A DNA stretch of 6,411 nt. Source: Bacteroidia bacterium. GTDB taxonomy: Bacteria; Bacteroidota; Bacteroidia; Flavobacteriales; Flavobacteriaceae. The notes beneath the pieces were generated by a model that did no database searches, was not told the origin of the DNA, and saw nothing but the letters and a program-made list of their open reading frames with translations. The stretch is from the NCBI GenBank assembly GCA_030425715.1, contig JAUIAA010000128.1, forward strand, positions 1-6,411, read 5' to 3'. The position numbers and the translations under genes are program-made. Below, piece after piece: positions 1 to 6,379 of this stretch. How positions within the stretch are numbered: position 1 is the stretch's first letter; each line of letters begins with the position of its first letter.

Positions 1-290
1 ATTTGAGGGGTGAAAATTCGATTTCGTCTAACTCCTTACAAGCCACTGGTAATTTAGAGTTCTCCCCCAAATGGCGTGTAGGTTTCTCTTCTGGTTATGA
101 TTTTGAAAATAAAGGTATTACCTATACACAACTAAGATTTGAAAGGGATTTAGATAGTTTCCGATTTAGTTTTAATTGGGTGCCTTTTGGCGATAGGGCA
201 ACGTATTATTTCTATATTGGCATTAAAGCTTCTGCTTTAAGCGATTTAAAATACGAAAAACGAAAAGTACCAGATAAAGTATTATTTTAA
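1..290 (+). CDS. LptD-like LPS-assembly outer-membrane protein, C-terminal end (5' partial)
   Basis: The reading frame is open from the left edge and ends at TAA 288-290, so only about the last 95 residues are present. Positions 1-2 belong to a cut codon, and the TTG at position 3 is an internal Leu rather than a start. The residues form alternating hydrophobic and polar stretches rich in aromatics (for example SPKWRVGFSSGYDF, YTQLRFERDLDSFRFSFNW, TYYFYIGIKA), typical of transmembrane beta strands. The chain ends in Phe, as many barrel proteins do. The tail LSDLKYEKRKVPDK resembles, from memory, the C-terminus of the large LptD/OstA-like proteins of Flavobacteriaceae, which insert lipopolysaccharide into the outer leaflet. 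The N-terminal part that would confirm this lies outside the window. The ridA gene follows after 12 bases, so the two are probably co-transcribed. Another outer-membrane barrel family is the main alternative. Confidence 0.75.
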   Translation, partial: LRGENSISSNSLQATGNLEFSPKWRVGFSSGYDFENKGITYTQLRFERDLDSFRFSFNWVPFGDRATYYFYIGIKASALSDLKYEKRKVPDKVLF

Positions 291-302
291 ATAAAACCTA
301 TT

Positions 303-683
303 ATGAAAACCATTATTGAAACCAAAAATGCACCAGCCCCTATAGGGCCTTATAGCCAAGCAGTTCTAATAAAAAACATCTTATACACCTCGGGTCAAAT
401 TGCAATTAACCCTGAATCTAACAGTTTAATTACACATAACATAAGTTCTGAAACAGAGCAGGTTATGAAAAACTTAAAAGCTGTTTTAGCTGCTGCTGAT
501 ATGGATTTTAGCCATGTAATTAAGTCAACAATCTTTATTTCAAATATGGACGATTTTACAAATATTAACCAAGTTTATGGTTCCTTTTTTGACGAAGCTA
601 CAGCCCCAGCAAGAGAAACGGTGCAAGTTGCTAGATTGCCAAAAGATGTAAATGTAGAAATTTCAATAATTGCAGTAAGATAA
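303..683 (+). CDS. ridA: RidA family enamine/imine deaminase
   Basis: This 126-residue protein has the normal length of the YjgF/YER057c/UK114 (RidA) family. RidA is a cytosolic trimer that hydrolyses reactive 2-aminoacrylate-type enamines and imines released by PLP enzymes, which protects other enzymes from damage. Visible family motifs are IGPYSQA (residues 14-20), TSGQI (29-33), and the C-terminal block PARETVQVARLPKDV, followed by VEISIIAVR. Arg104 corresponds to the substrate-carboxylate-binding Arg105 of E. coli RidA, and Glu119 to Glu120, so an active archetypal RidA is expected. The reactive but non-essential Cys107 of E. coli is Thr106 here. The ATG at 303 gives the canonical N-terminus and lies 12 bases after the LptD-like stop. 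No strong Shine-Dalgarno is visible, as usual in this phylum. The stop lies two bases from that of the convergent kinase gene. Confidence 0.95.
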   Translation: MKTIIETKNAPAPIGPYSQAVLIKNILYTSGQIAINPESNSLITHNISSETEQVMKNLKAVLAAADMDFSHVIKSTIFISNMDDFTNINQVYGSFFDEATAPARETVQVARLPKDVNVEISIIAVR

Positions 684-685
684 CT

Positions 686-1552
686 CTAAACCTTAGGATT
701 TGCAGCTAAAGACTCTGCCAAACCCTCTGCCAAAGTAATGATAGGGTGACGAACTATTTTTCCTAATTTTAGACCGTATTCTTCAAACACTTCTTTGATC
801 TCCTTTTCTAAAAAATGTGCAATAGAGCCAACAAAATATATAGGTACTTCTTTGCTTTGTTCAAATTGTAATATTTGGTTTTCTACAAAGCTTCTTAACC
901 CTACTTTAATTACATTTTGACTGTATTCGCAGTTTTTATTTTCAATTAAAAATCTACCAAATTGTGCCAAATAAGTATTGGGGTTGTCGTGTTTGTACAA
1001 CTTTTCTTTAATTACATCTGCACTTAAATCATAGGAATTATTAAATTTTTCGGCTAAATCTTGAGGCATTTTATGGTAATAAAAATCACGAATCAATTGT
1101 TTGCCATAATAATTTCCACTTGCATCATCCATTAAAATATAACCTAGTGAGGTTATTTTTTGGTGTAGATTTTTGCCATCATAATAACTGCAATTCGAAC
1201 CAGTACCCAATATGCAAACTACCCCTGGTTTGTCTGTTCTTAATGATTTTGCTGCTGCAAGGGTGTCTTCATAAATTTCCATTTTAGCATGGATAAAAAT
1301 ATCTGCGAAAACTTCTTTTAAGTAATTTCTTGCAGTTGCTGTCCCACATCCTGCCCCATAAAAATAAATATATTTTACTTTATCTTTAATTTGATGCAAC
1401 TCCTCTTTTGAAATTATACGTTCGTACAAAGTGTCTTTTGCAAAAACTGCAGGGTTCAATCCTTTGGTATCAATTTTAAAAAAAGTTTCTCCTTCGTTGG
1501 TCAAAGCAATCCAGTTGGTCTTGGTCGAACCGCTATCAGCTATTAAAATCAT
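686..1552 (-). CDS. BadF/BadG-type ATPase, probable N-acetylglucosamine kinase-like sugar kinase
   Basis: The 288-residue product has an ASKHA (actin/hexokinase-like) nucleotide-binding fold. The phosphate-1 loop is DSGSTKTNW (residues 6-14), the phosphate-2 loop is ILGTGSNC (114-121), and GSIAHF (242-247) fits the adenosine motif. Asp96 in YEDTLAAA lies where the catalytic Asp of N-acetylglucosamine kinases sits. MDDASGNYYG (141-150) matches the conserved D-x-x-SG-x-x-x-G segment of the BadF/BadG/BcrA/BcrD family. Members of this size without an iron-sulfur cluster motif are usually annotated as N-acetylglucosamine kinases, perhaps salvaging amino sugars from peptidoglycan or chitin. The substrate cannot be read from the sequence. 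Activators of dehydratases are less likely because the CxxxC-type cluster ligands are absent. The ATG at 1552 precedes the glycine-rich loop by the usual five residues. The gene is convergent with ridA and lies 114 bases downstream of aroQ. Confidence 0.87.
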   Translation of the reverse strand: MILIADSGSTKTNWIALTNEGETFFKIDTKGLNPAVFAKDTLYERIISKEELHQIKDKVKYIYFYGAGCGTATARNYLKEVFADIFIHAKMEIYEDTLAAAKSLRTDKPGVVCILGTGSNCSYYDGKNLHQKITSLGYILMDDASGNYYGKQLIRDFYYHKMPQDLAEKFNNSYDLSADVIKEKLYKHDNPNTYLAQFGRFLIENKNCEYSQNVIKVGLRSFVENQILQFEQSKEVPIYFVGSIAHFLEKEIKEVFEEYGLKLGKIVRHPIITLAEGLAESLAANPKV

Positions 1553-1666
1553 AGTTTAAATTTTAAGAGAGTAAAAGTAAAAAAAAGGGAATTAATAAAA
1601 ACTAAATTCGTTCAAAAATTAATTTATTGTTAATAAATCTTTAATTATTATGAATTATCTTCAAAT

Positions 1667-2083
1667 CTACTTTGAAAAAGATTGCAAAGCCAATTCATAG
1701 CCTTGTAAACCAAAACCAACAATAATTCCTGTAGCATTAGGTGAAATATACGATTGGTGTCTAAATGTTTCTCTTTGGTACACATTAGAAATATGCACTT
1801 CTATAACTGGGGTTTCTACCGCTTTAATTGCATCGCCAATACCTACAGATGTATGTGTATAAGCTGCTGCATTTAGAATAATACCATCTGCACTAAAACC
1901 AAACTCTTGTATTTTATCAATAAGCTCCCCTTCAATATTCGATTGAAAGTAATGCAATTCCATTTCTGCATACTTTTTTTGTAGTTTTTCAAAAAACGCT
2001 TCAAAAGTAGATGAGCCATAAATTCCAGGTTCTCTCTTCCCTAACAAATTTAAATTTGGGCCATTGATAATAACAATTCGCAT
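1667..2083 (-). CDS. aroQ: 3-dehydroquinate dehydratase, type II
   Basis: This enzyme converts 3-dehydroquinate to 3-dehydroshikimate, the third step of the shikimate pathway to aromatic amino acids. It is a cytosolic dodecamer in characterised members. The 138-residue length is normal. Motifs appear in order: NGPNLNLLG (7-15); KREPGIYG (16-23), with the active-site Arg17 and the catalytic base Tyr22; LNAAAYTHTS (70-79), with substrate-binding Asn71 and His77; EVHISN (95-100), with the catalytic acid His97; and RETFRHQSYISP (104-115), where Arg108 matches the substrate-binding Arg112 of the M. tuberculosis enzyme. All key residues are present. The ATG at 2083 gives the canonical N-terminus MRIVIINGPN. 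The gene is divergent from xerD across 95 bases, with a matching minus-strand -7 box at 2113-2120. Confidence 0.97.
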   Translation of the reverse strand: MRIVIINGPNLNLLGKREPGIYGSSTFEAFFEKLQKKYAEMELHYFQSNIEGELIDKIQEFGFSADGIILNAAAYTHTSVGIGDAIKAVETPVIEVHISNVYQRETFRHQSYISPNATGIIVGFGLQGYELALQSFSK

Positions 2084-2101
2084 AATTCTATTTTTCGTAA
2101 A

Positions 2102-2131
2102 TTGTGAATTACCAAAAATAGTATAATTTTA
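2102..2131 (+). promoter_or_regulatory. Candidate xerD promoter, distal (TTG-N19-TAATTTTA)
   Basis: A TTG at 2102-2104 is followed after 19 bases by TAATTTTA (2124-2131). This matches the Bacteroidota housekeeping promoter (TTG near -33, TAnnTTTG near -7) except for the last base. It would leave an untranslated leader of roughly 40 bases before xerD. The call rests on pattern and position alone, and AT-rich DNA yields such matches by chance. Confidence 0.3.
2113..2120 (-). promoter_or_regulatory. Candidate aroQ -7 box (TATTTTTG)
   Basis: On the minus strand, TATTTTTG is a full match to TAnnTTTG about 30 bases upstream of the aroQ ATG. No TTG is visible 17-23 bases further upstream, so only half of the promoter is supported. 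It overlaps the distal xerD promoter candidate, so the two divergent genes may compete for polymerase. Confidence 0.35.
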
Positions 2132-2145
2132 AATATAGCCTGGTT

Positions 2146-2174
2146 TTGTTTACAACTAAAATGTATTATTTTTA
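2146..2174 (+). promoter_or_regulatory. Candidate xerD promoter, proximal (TTG-N18-TATTTTTA)
   Basis: A TTG at 2146-2148 is followed after 18 bases by TATTTTTA (2167-2174), which differs from TAnnTTTG only in the last base. Transcription would start at or within a few bases of the xerD ATG at 2179, giving a leaderless or nearly leaderless message. It is an alternative to the distal candidate, and the sequence alone cannot choose between them. Confidence 0.3.
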
Positions 2175-2178
2175 GCAA

Positions 2179-3081
2179 ATGGATTGGAAAGCTGCACTTA
2201 CAGATTATCAACATTATCTTAAAATTGAAAGAGGCTTATCGCATAATTCTATAACTAGTTATAGTAATGATGTTAAAAAATTATTTAACTATTTAACAGC
2301 AAACAAACTCAACAGCAACCCTTTAACCCTTGATGTTAAATTATTACAAGCATTTATTTACCAAACAGCCAAACAAATTAATGAGCGTTCGCAAGCTAGA
2401 CTCATTTCTGGTTTACGTAATTTTTTTGATTATTTAATTTTTGAAAATTATAGAGAAAATAACCCAACAGATTTATTAGAATTACCTAAAATTGGCCGGA
2501 AACTACCTGATACACTTTCTGAATCTGATATTGATCTCATTATCAACCAAATCGATTTAAGCTCCCCTGAAGGGGAAAGAAATAGAGCCATGTTAGAAAC
2601 ACTATACAGTTGTGGCTTAAGGGTTAGCGAATTGGTAAATTTAAAAATTTCTGATTTATTTTTTGAAGAAGGATTTATTAGAGTAATTGGTAAAGGAAAT
2701 AAGCAAAGGTTTGTTCCTATCAACCTAAGTACTATTAAATACATCTATATCTACACAAATGAAATTCGTTCAAAAATGAGTGTACAAAAGGGTTTTGAAG
2801 ATTACGTATTTTTAAATAGAAGAGGGAAACAACTTACTCGTAATATGGTATTTATTATTATTAAAAAGTTGGTGCAAAAAGCTGGAATTGATAAAAAAGT
2901 AAGTCCGCATACTTTTAGGCATTCTTTCGCAACCCATTTGTTAGAAAATGGGGCTGACCTAAGAGCCATTCAACAAATGCTAGGGCACGAAAGTATTACC
3001 ACTACAGAAATTTACATGCACCTAGACAAGAGTTTTTTACAAGAGGTAATGCAAAAATACCACCCTAGAAAGGAAACATAA
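2179..3081 (+). CDS. xerD: Tyrosine recombinase XerD (chromosome dimer resolution)
   Basis: The 300-residue product is a full-length XerC/XerD recombinase that resolves chromosome dimers at dif during division, acting with FtsK. Residues 1-90 form the SAM-like core-binding domain (YLKIERGLSHNSITSY is typical). Residues 107-300 form the catalytic domain. All six catalytic residues are present: Arg148 in CGLRVSEL, Lys172 in GKGNKQR, His244 and Arg247 in SPHTFRHSFATH, His270 in LGHESI and the nucleophile Tyr279 in TEIYMHL. These positions equal those of E. coli XerD, which favours XerD over XerC and over phage or transposon integrases. The ATG at 2179 gives the expected N-terminus. The gene diverges from aroQ and is followed by a hairpin terminator. 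No dif-like site or attachment repeat was recognised nearby, which supports a housekeeping role. Confidence 0.95.
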   Translation: MDWKAALTDYQHYLKIERGLSHNSITSYSNDVKKLFNYLTANKLNSNPLTLDVKLLQAFIYQTAKQINERSQARLISGLRNFFDYLIFENYRENNPTDLLELPKIGRKLPDTLSESDIDLIINQIDLSSPEGERNRAMLETLYSCGLRVSELVNLKISDLFFEEGFIRVIGKGNKQRFVPINLSTIKYIYIYTNEIRSKMSVQKGFEDYVFLNRRGKQLTRNMVFIIIKKLVQKAGIDKKVSPHTFRHSFATHLLENGADLRAIQQMLGHESITTTEIYMHLDKSFLQEVMQKYHPRKET

Positions 3082-3104
3082 AAAAAGCACCTTTTCAGAT
3101 GCTT
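3080..3104. terminator. Bidirectional intrinsic terminator between xerD and the ABC-F gene
   Basis: AAGCA (3085-3089) pairs with TGCTT (3100-3104). A C-A mismatch and two further pairs (CT with AG) extend the stem around a TTTC loop. On the minus strand the hairpin is followed directly by seven T residues (complement of 3080-3086), a strong rho-independent terminator for the ABC-F gene ending at 3111. On the plus strand the tail TTCTTAATTT is weaker, but it could still terminate xerD. The convergent gene arrangement supports a shared terminator. Confidence 0.75.
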
Positions 3105-3110
3105 CTTAAT

Positions 3111-4736
3111 TTATATTTGATACATTTTACTTCTCAACTCCTTAATATCTTTATTGTCAAGATATTCATCAAAGGTCATGTATTTATCAATAACACCATT
3201 TGGTGTAATTTCAATAATTCTATTTGCTACAGTTTGGGCAAATTCATGATCGTGGGTTGAAAATATTACGGTTCCTTTAAAATTTTTCAATGCATTGTTA
3301 AATGCTTGAATTGATTCTAAATCTAAATGATTGGTTGGTTCATCAATTAATAAAACATTTGCTCTAGTCATCATCATTCGCGAAAGCATACATCTTACTT
3401 TTTCACCACCTGATAATACATTAGATTTTTTTAAAGCCTCATCACCACTAAAAATCATTTTTCCTAAAAAACCTCTAATATTTACCTCTTCTCTTTCTTC
3501 TTCTGTTTTTGCATATTGGCGCAACCAATCTACCAAACTCAAATTGTTTTTAAAAAACTCTGAATTCTCTACAGGTAAATACGCTTGTGTAGTGGTAACT
3601 CCCCATTTATAGTCGCCAGAATCTGCTTTTATATTCCCATTGATAATCTCATAAAAAGCAGTTAAGGCTCTAGAATTTTTCGACATCAATACTACTTTAT
3701 CTCCTTTGGTTAAATTGATGTCAATATTTTTAAAAAGTAATTCTCCCTCGACTGATTTTGACATGTTTTCTACCTGTAAAATTTGATCACCAGCTTCGCG
3801 TTCTTGTTCAAAAATAATTGCTGGATACCTTCTGCTAGATGGTTTTATCTCTTCAATATTAAGCTTATCAATCATTTTTTTTCTACTGGTAGCTTGTTTT
3901 GATTTTGCTACGTTTGCAGAAAAACGACGAATAAATTCTTCTAATTCTTTTTTCTTCTCTTCAGACTTCTTGTTTTGCTGTGCTCTTTGCTTTGCTGCTA
4001 ACTGGCTAGATTCATACCAAAAGGTATAGTTTCCTGAAAACTGATTGATTTTTCCATAATCAATATCAGAAATATTGGTACAAACTGCATCTAAAAAGTG
4101 ACGGTCATGCGATACTACAATTACTGTATTATCATAGTTTGCTAAAAAGTTTTCCAACCAAGCAATGGTTTCAAAATCTAAATCATTGGTAGGCTCATCC
4201 ATAATCAACACATCTGGATTACCAAATAATGCCTGCGATAACAATACCCTTACTTTGGCTTTACCATCTAAATCTTTCATTAAGGTATAATGCGCATCTT
4301 CGTTAATTCCTAACGACGATAATAGGTTTGCTGCCTCACTCTCGGCTGTCCAACCACCCATTTCTTCAAAATCAACCCCTAATTCACCCGCTTTTACACC
4401 ATCTTCTTCAGAGAAATCTGGTTTGGCGTAAATGGCATCCAACTCCTTCTTTAAATTGTAAAGGGGTTTGTTACCCATCATTACCGTTTCTAAAACAGGA
4501 TATTCGTCAAAAGCAAAGTGATCCTGTGACAACACAGACATACGTTTGCCTTTTTCTAAAGAAACGGATCCCGATGTTGGATCAATATCTCCTGCAATAA
4601 TTTTTAAAAAGGTGGATTTTCCAGCGCCATTTGCACCAATAATTCCATAACAATTTCCCTGTGTAAATACGGTATTTACTTCGTCAAATAAAATTCTTTT
4701 CCCGAATTGAACGGATAAATTTGATACTGTTAACAT
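3111..4736 (-). CDS. ABC-F family ATPase, YbiT-like (ribosome-associated)
   Basis: The 541-residue protein has two ABC domains in tandem and no membrane segment, so it is an ABC-F protein. These bind the ribosomal E site and modulate translation or antibiotic sensitivity. Domain 1 has Walker A GANGAGKST (34-42), a degenerate signature LDGKAKV (156-162), Walker B VLIMDEPTNDLD (176-187) and H-loop His210. The charged helical linker (about 245-300, including EEFIRRFSANVAKSKQ) matches the P-site tRNA interaction motif. Domain 2 has a degenerate Walker A (MSKNSRALTA, 351-360), signature LSGGEKV (441-447), Walker B VLLIDEPTNHLD (461-472) and His495. The start at 4736 gives MLTVSNLSVQFGKRIL, the usual family N-terminus. 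An in-frame ATG at 4808 would add 24 unrelated residues and run through the -7 promoter box, so I reject it. The role as a resistance factor or a housekeeping factor is not decidable here. Confidence 0.93.
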   Translation of the reverse strand: MLTVSNLSVQFGKRILFDEVNTVFTQGNCYGIIGANGAGKSTFLKIIAGDIDPTSGSVSLEKGKRMSVLSQDHFAFDEYPVLETVMMGNKPLYNLKKELDAIYAKPDFSEEDGVKAGELGVDFEEMGGWTAESEAANLLSSLGINEDAHYTLMKDLDGKAKVRVLLSQALFGNPDVLIMDEPTNDLDFETIAWLENFLANYDNTVIVVSHDRHFLDAVCTNISDIDYGKINQFSGNYTFWYESSQLAAKQRAQQNKKSEEKKKELEEFIRRFSANVAKSKQATSRKKMIDKLNIEEIKPSSRRYPAIIFEQEREAGDQILQVENMSKSVEGELLFKNIDINLTKGDKVVLMSKNSRALTAFYEIINGNIKADSGDYKWGVTTTQAYLPVENSEFFKNNLSLVDWLRQYAKTEEEREEVNIRGFLGKMIFSGDEALKKSNVLSGGEKVRCMLSRMMMTRANVLLIDEPTNHLDLESIQAFNNALKNFKGTVIFSTHDHEFAQTVANRIIEITPNGVIDKYMTFDEYLDNKDIKELRSKMYQI

Positions 4737-4755
4737 ACTAAATTTTAAATTTTTG

Positions 4756-4763
4756 CAAAAGTA
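4756..4763 (-). promoter_or_regulatory. Candidate -7 box of the ABC-F gene (TACTTTTG)
   Basis: On the minus strand, TACTTTTG matches TAnnTTTG exactly and lies 19 bases upstream of the ATG at 4736. Transcription would start within about 15 bases of that ATG and downstream of the alternative ATG at 4808, which supports the shorter protein. No clear TTG is seen at the -33 position. Confidence 0.45.
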
Positions 4764-4913
4764 TAAAATTTCAATTGTTTCTATGCATAAAACCAAAATT
4801 CCTAGCAATAAAACTAAATTTTTAAGGTTTTATCTCTGTCTTGATAAAATATATTAACCAAATGCTATATAATATTTAACAACACATTAACAGGCCTCAA
4901 TACCCCATATCAC

Positions 4914-4921
4914 TACATTTG
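4914..4921 (+). promoter_or_regulatory. Candidate -7 box of the lipoprotein gene (TACATTTG)
   Basis: TACATTTG is an exact match to the Bacteroidota -7 consensus and ends six bases before the ATG at 4928. It overlaps the possible TTG start at 4919, so a message made from it would begin too late to use that TTG. It may be leaderless. No TTG is visible 17-23 bases upstream, so the box alone is weak evidence. The rest of the divergent region 4737-4913 is AT-rich and shows nothing else that I can support. Confidence 0.4.
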
Positions 4922-4927
4922 TATAGT

Positions 4928-6379
4928 ATGTATAAACTAAAATATTTGAAACAAAACTACTCCTTTACACCTTTGATAAAATTTTTAACTTTAGGTGTTA
5001 TACTCGCTTTTGTCTCTTGTGCGCCTTCTCAAAAAGAAGATTACCACACCTATTTTGGGGGGAAAATAAAAAACCCTAAAGATGATTTAGTTTACTTTTT
5101 AAAGGATGAAAAAATAATAGACTCTGCTAAAATAGATAGCCACAATAGATTTCAGTTTAAATTAGACTCCATAGAAAATGGTTTATATGTTTTTAAGCAT
5201 GGTCCAGAATTTCAATATTTATATTTAGAACCACAAGATAGTTTACTTATTTACTTAAATACTTGGGATTTTGACGAATCGCTAATTTTTAGTGGCAGAG
5301 GTAGCAAAAAGAACAACTATTTAATCAACTTATACTTAACACAGGAAAGAGTTGAGAAAGATTTTATACAAAACTATAAGTTGAACGAAGCAGAGTTTTC
5401 AAAACTAATTGATGCTCAAATTAAAAAACAATTAGACGATTACCAACGTTTTATTGCTAAGGAGCAAAATTCTCCTTCTCCATTTTTTGAAAAATTAGTA
5501 ATGGCTAGTATTTACTATCCTAACTACTATAAAAAAGAATATTACCCGTTTTACCATAGAAAAATGATGCACTTAAAGGAATTTCCTTATTTAAGTAAAT
5601 CGTTTTATGATTATAGAAAAAGTATTGATTTAAACGATGCTTCCTTGTTGAGTTTTGGTCCATATGCTTCTTATCTTAATTTATATTTGCGCAATAGAGC
5701 TCATGTAATGAAATTGAAAAACCCTTCTAAATCAAATGTAGATTTAAACTTTATGGAAGTGGTAAACGAAAAGATTAAGATTAAAAGTGAAAAAAATAAG
5801 CTCTTAGCTAGAGCTGCATGGAGTGCATTGGTTTATGATAATTTATCACAAAGTGAACGAGATACCATCTTAAATTATTTTTTTGCAAACTGTAGTGATG
5901 AAAAGATAACTAAAGAAATAAAAACTTCTATTGCTCAACGAGAAAAAATTAAAGTTGGAAATAATTTACCTCAAATAATGGCAACCAATATTGGTGGTAA
6001 CGATATTGCCATCAATAGCATTGCACAAAATAGCCCTGCCGTAATTTATTTTTGGCCTACAGATTTAGGGAAAATTGAACTAATGACAGAAAAGCTCAAC
6101 CATTTACAAAAATCTTATCCAAATATTGTATTTATAGGAATTGACAGAAATAAATCAGATAAAGATTGGAAGCAATTTATTACAAATAAAAAGCTATCTG
6201 CCAAAACCCAATATAAATTAAACAAAAACACAGAGCATTATTCTTGGTTTGCTGGAAACTCTGACAGAACTATTATTGTTGATGAAAATGGTATTGGCGT
6301 TGGTCACATCCAATCCACTTTCCACAATGGTGGTGGAAACCAACACATCAAACTCCCCGTTCATAAAGGCCAACATTAA
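4928..6379 (+). CDS. Thioredoxin-fold (TlpA-like) lipoprotein lacking CxxC; C-terminus chimeric
   Basis: Counted from ATG 4928, the frame encodes 483 residues. A basic N-terminus and a hydrophobic stretch (residues 15-30) end in a lipobox-like FVSC, with Cys31 as the likely lipidated residue, so the protein should sit on the outer or inner membrane facing the periplasm. Residues 40-125 look like a beta-rich domain of the DUF4369 type that often precedes thioredoxin domains in Bacteroidota. Residues 130-340 are mostly helical. Residues 343-456 resemble a TlpA/AhpC-like thioredoxin fold (VIYFWPTDLGKIELM, NIVFIGIDRN, RTIIVDENGI). The redox CxxC is replaced by Leu380-Gly-Lys-Ile383, and the usual cis-Pro position appears to be Asp446, so disulfide chemistry is unlikely. 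The last 27 residues (after Ile456, base 6295) are the antisense of an mfd sequence and are probably not native. The true stop is therefore outside this window. The specific function is unknown. Confidence 0.8.
   Translation: MYKLKYLKQNYSFTPLIKFLTLGVILAFVSCAPSQKEDYHTYFGGKIKNPKDDLVYFLKDEKIIDSAKIDSHNRFQFKLDSIENGLYVFKHGPEFQYLYLEPQDSLLIYLNTWDFDESLIFSGRGSKKNNYLINLYLTQERVEKDFIQNYKLNEAEFSKLIDAQIKKQLDDYQRFIAKEQNSPSPFFEKLVMASIYYPNYYKKEYYPFYHRKMMHLKEFPYLSKSFYDYRKSIDLNDASLLSFGPYASYLNLYLRNRAHVMKLKNPSKSNVDLNFMEVVNEKIKIKSEKNKLLARAAWSALVYDNLSQSERDTILNYFFANCSDEKITKEIKTSIAQREKIKVGNNLPQIMATNIGGNDIAINSIAQNSPAVIYFWPTDLGKIELMTEKLNHLQKSYPNIVFIGIDRNKSDKDWKQFITNKKLSAKTQYKLNKNTEHYSWFAGNSDRTIIVDENGIGVGHIQSTFHNGGGNQHIKLPVHKGQH

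Noticed and set aside
1622..1638. A perfect AT-only inverted repeat (ATTTATT, 3-base loop, AATAAAT) downstream of aroQ in the gap before the kinase gene.
   Set aside because: A seven-pair stem of only A-T pairs is weak and expected by chance in such AT-rich sequence, and there is no adjacent T-run. I do not call it a terminator.
1553..1666. A promoter for the kinase gene in the 114-base gap below aroQ.
   Set aside because: TACTTTTA-like sequence occurs on the minus strand, but there is no TTG at the right spacing and the gap is mostly A/T. The gene could be read through from aroQ.
2448..2744. A 98-codon open frame on the minus strand inside xerD.
   Set aside because: It lies fully antisense to the conserved catalytic domain of xerD and its product shows no recognisable motif. 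It is a shadow of the real gene.
2179..3081. The idea that the tyrosine recombinase marks an integrated mobile element.
   Set aside because: Its catalytic residues sit at the E. coli XerD positions, its neighbours are housekeeping genes, and no tRNA, attachment repeat or phage gene is present.
3331..3612. A 93-codon plus-strand open frame within the ABC-F gene.
   Set aside because: It is antisense to the conserved second ABC domain and has low-complexity, non-protein-like composition.
4328..4600. A 90-codon plus-strand open frame within the ABC-F gene, rich in Pro, His and Leu.
   Set aside because: Its composition is what antisense reading of the first ABC domain would produce. No domain or start signal was seen.
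4737..4808. A 24-codon in-frame N-terminal extension of the ABC-F gene starting at ATG 4808.
   Set aside because: It does not resemble ABC-F N-termini, is AT-rich intergenic sequence, and spans a perfect minus-strand -7 box. The ATG at 4736 gives the standard start of the domain.
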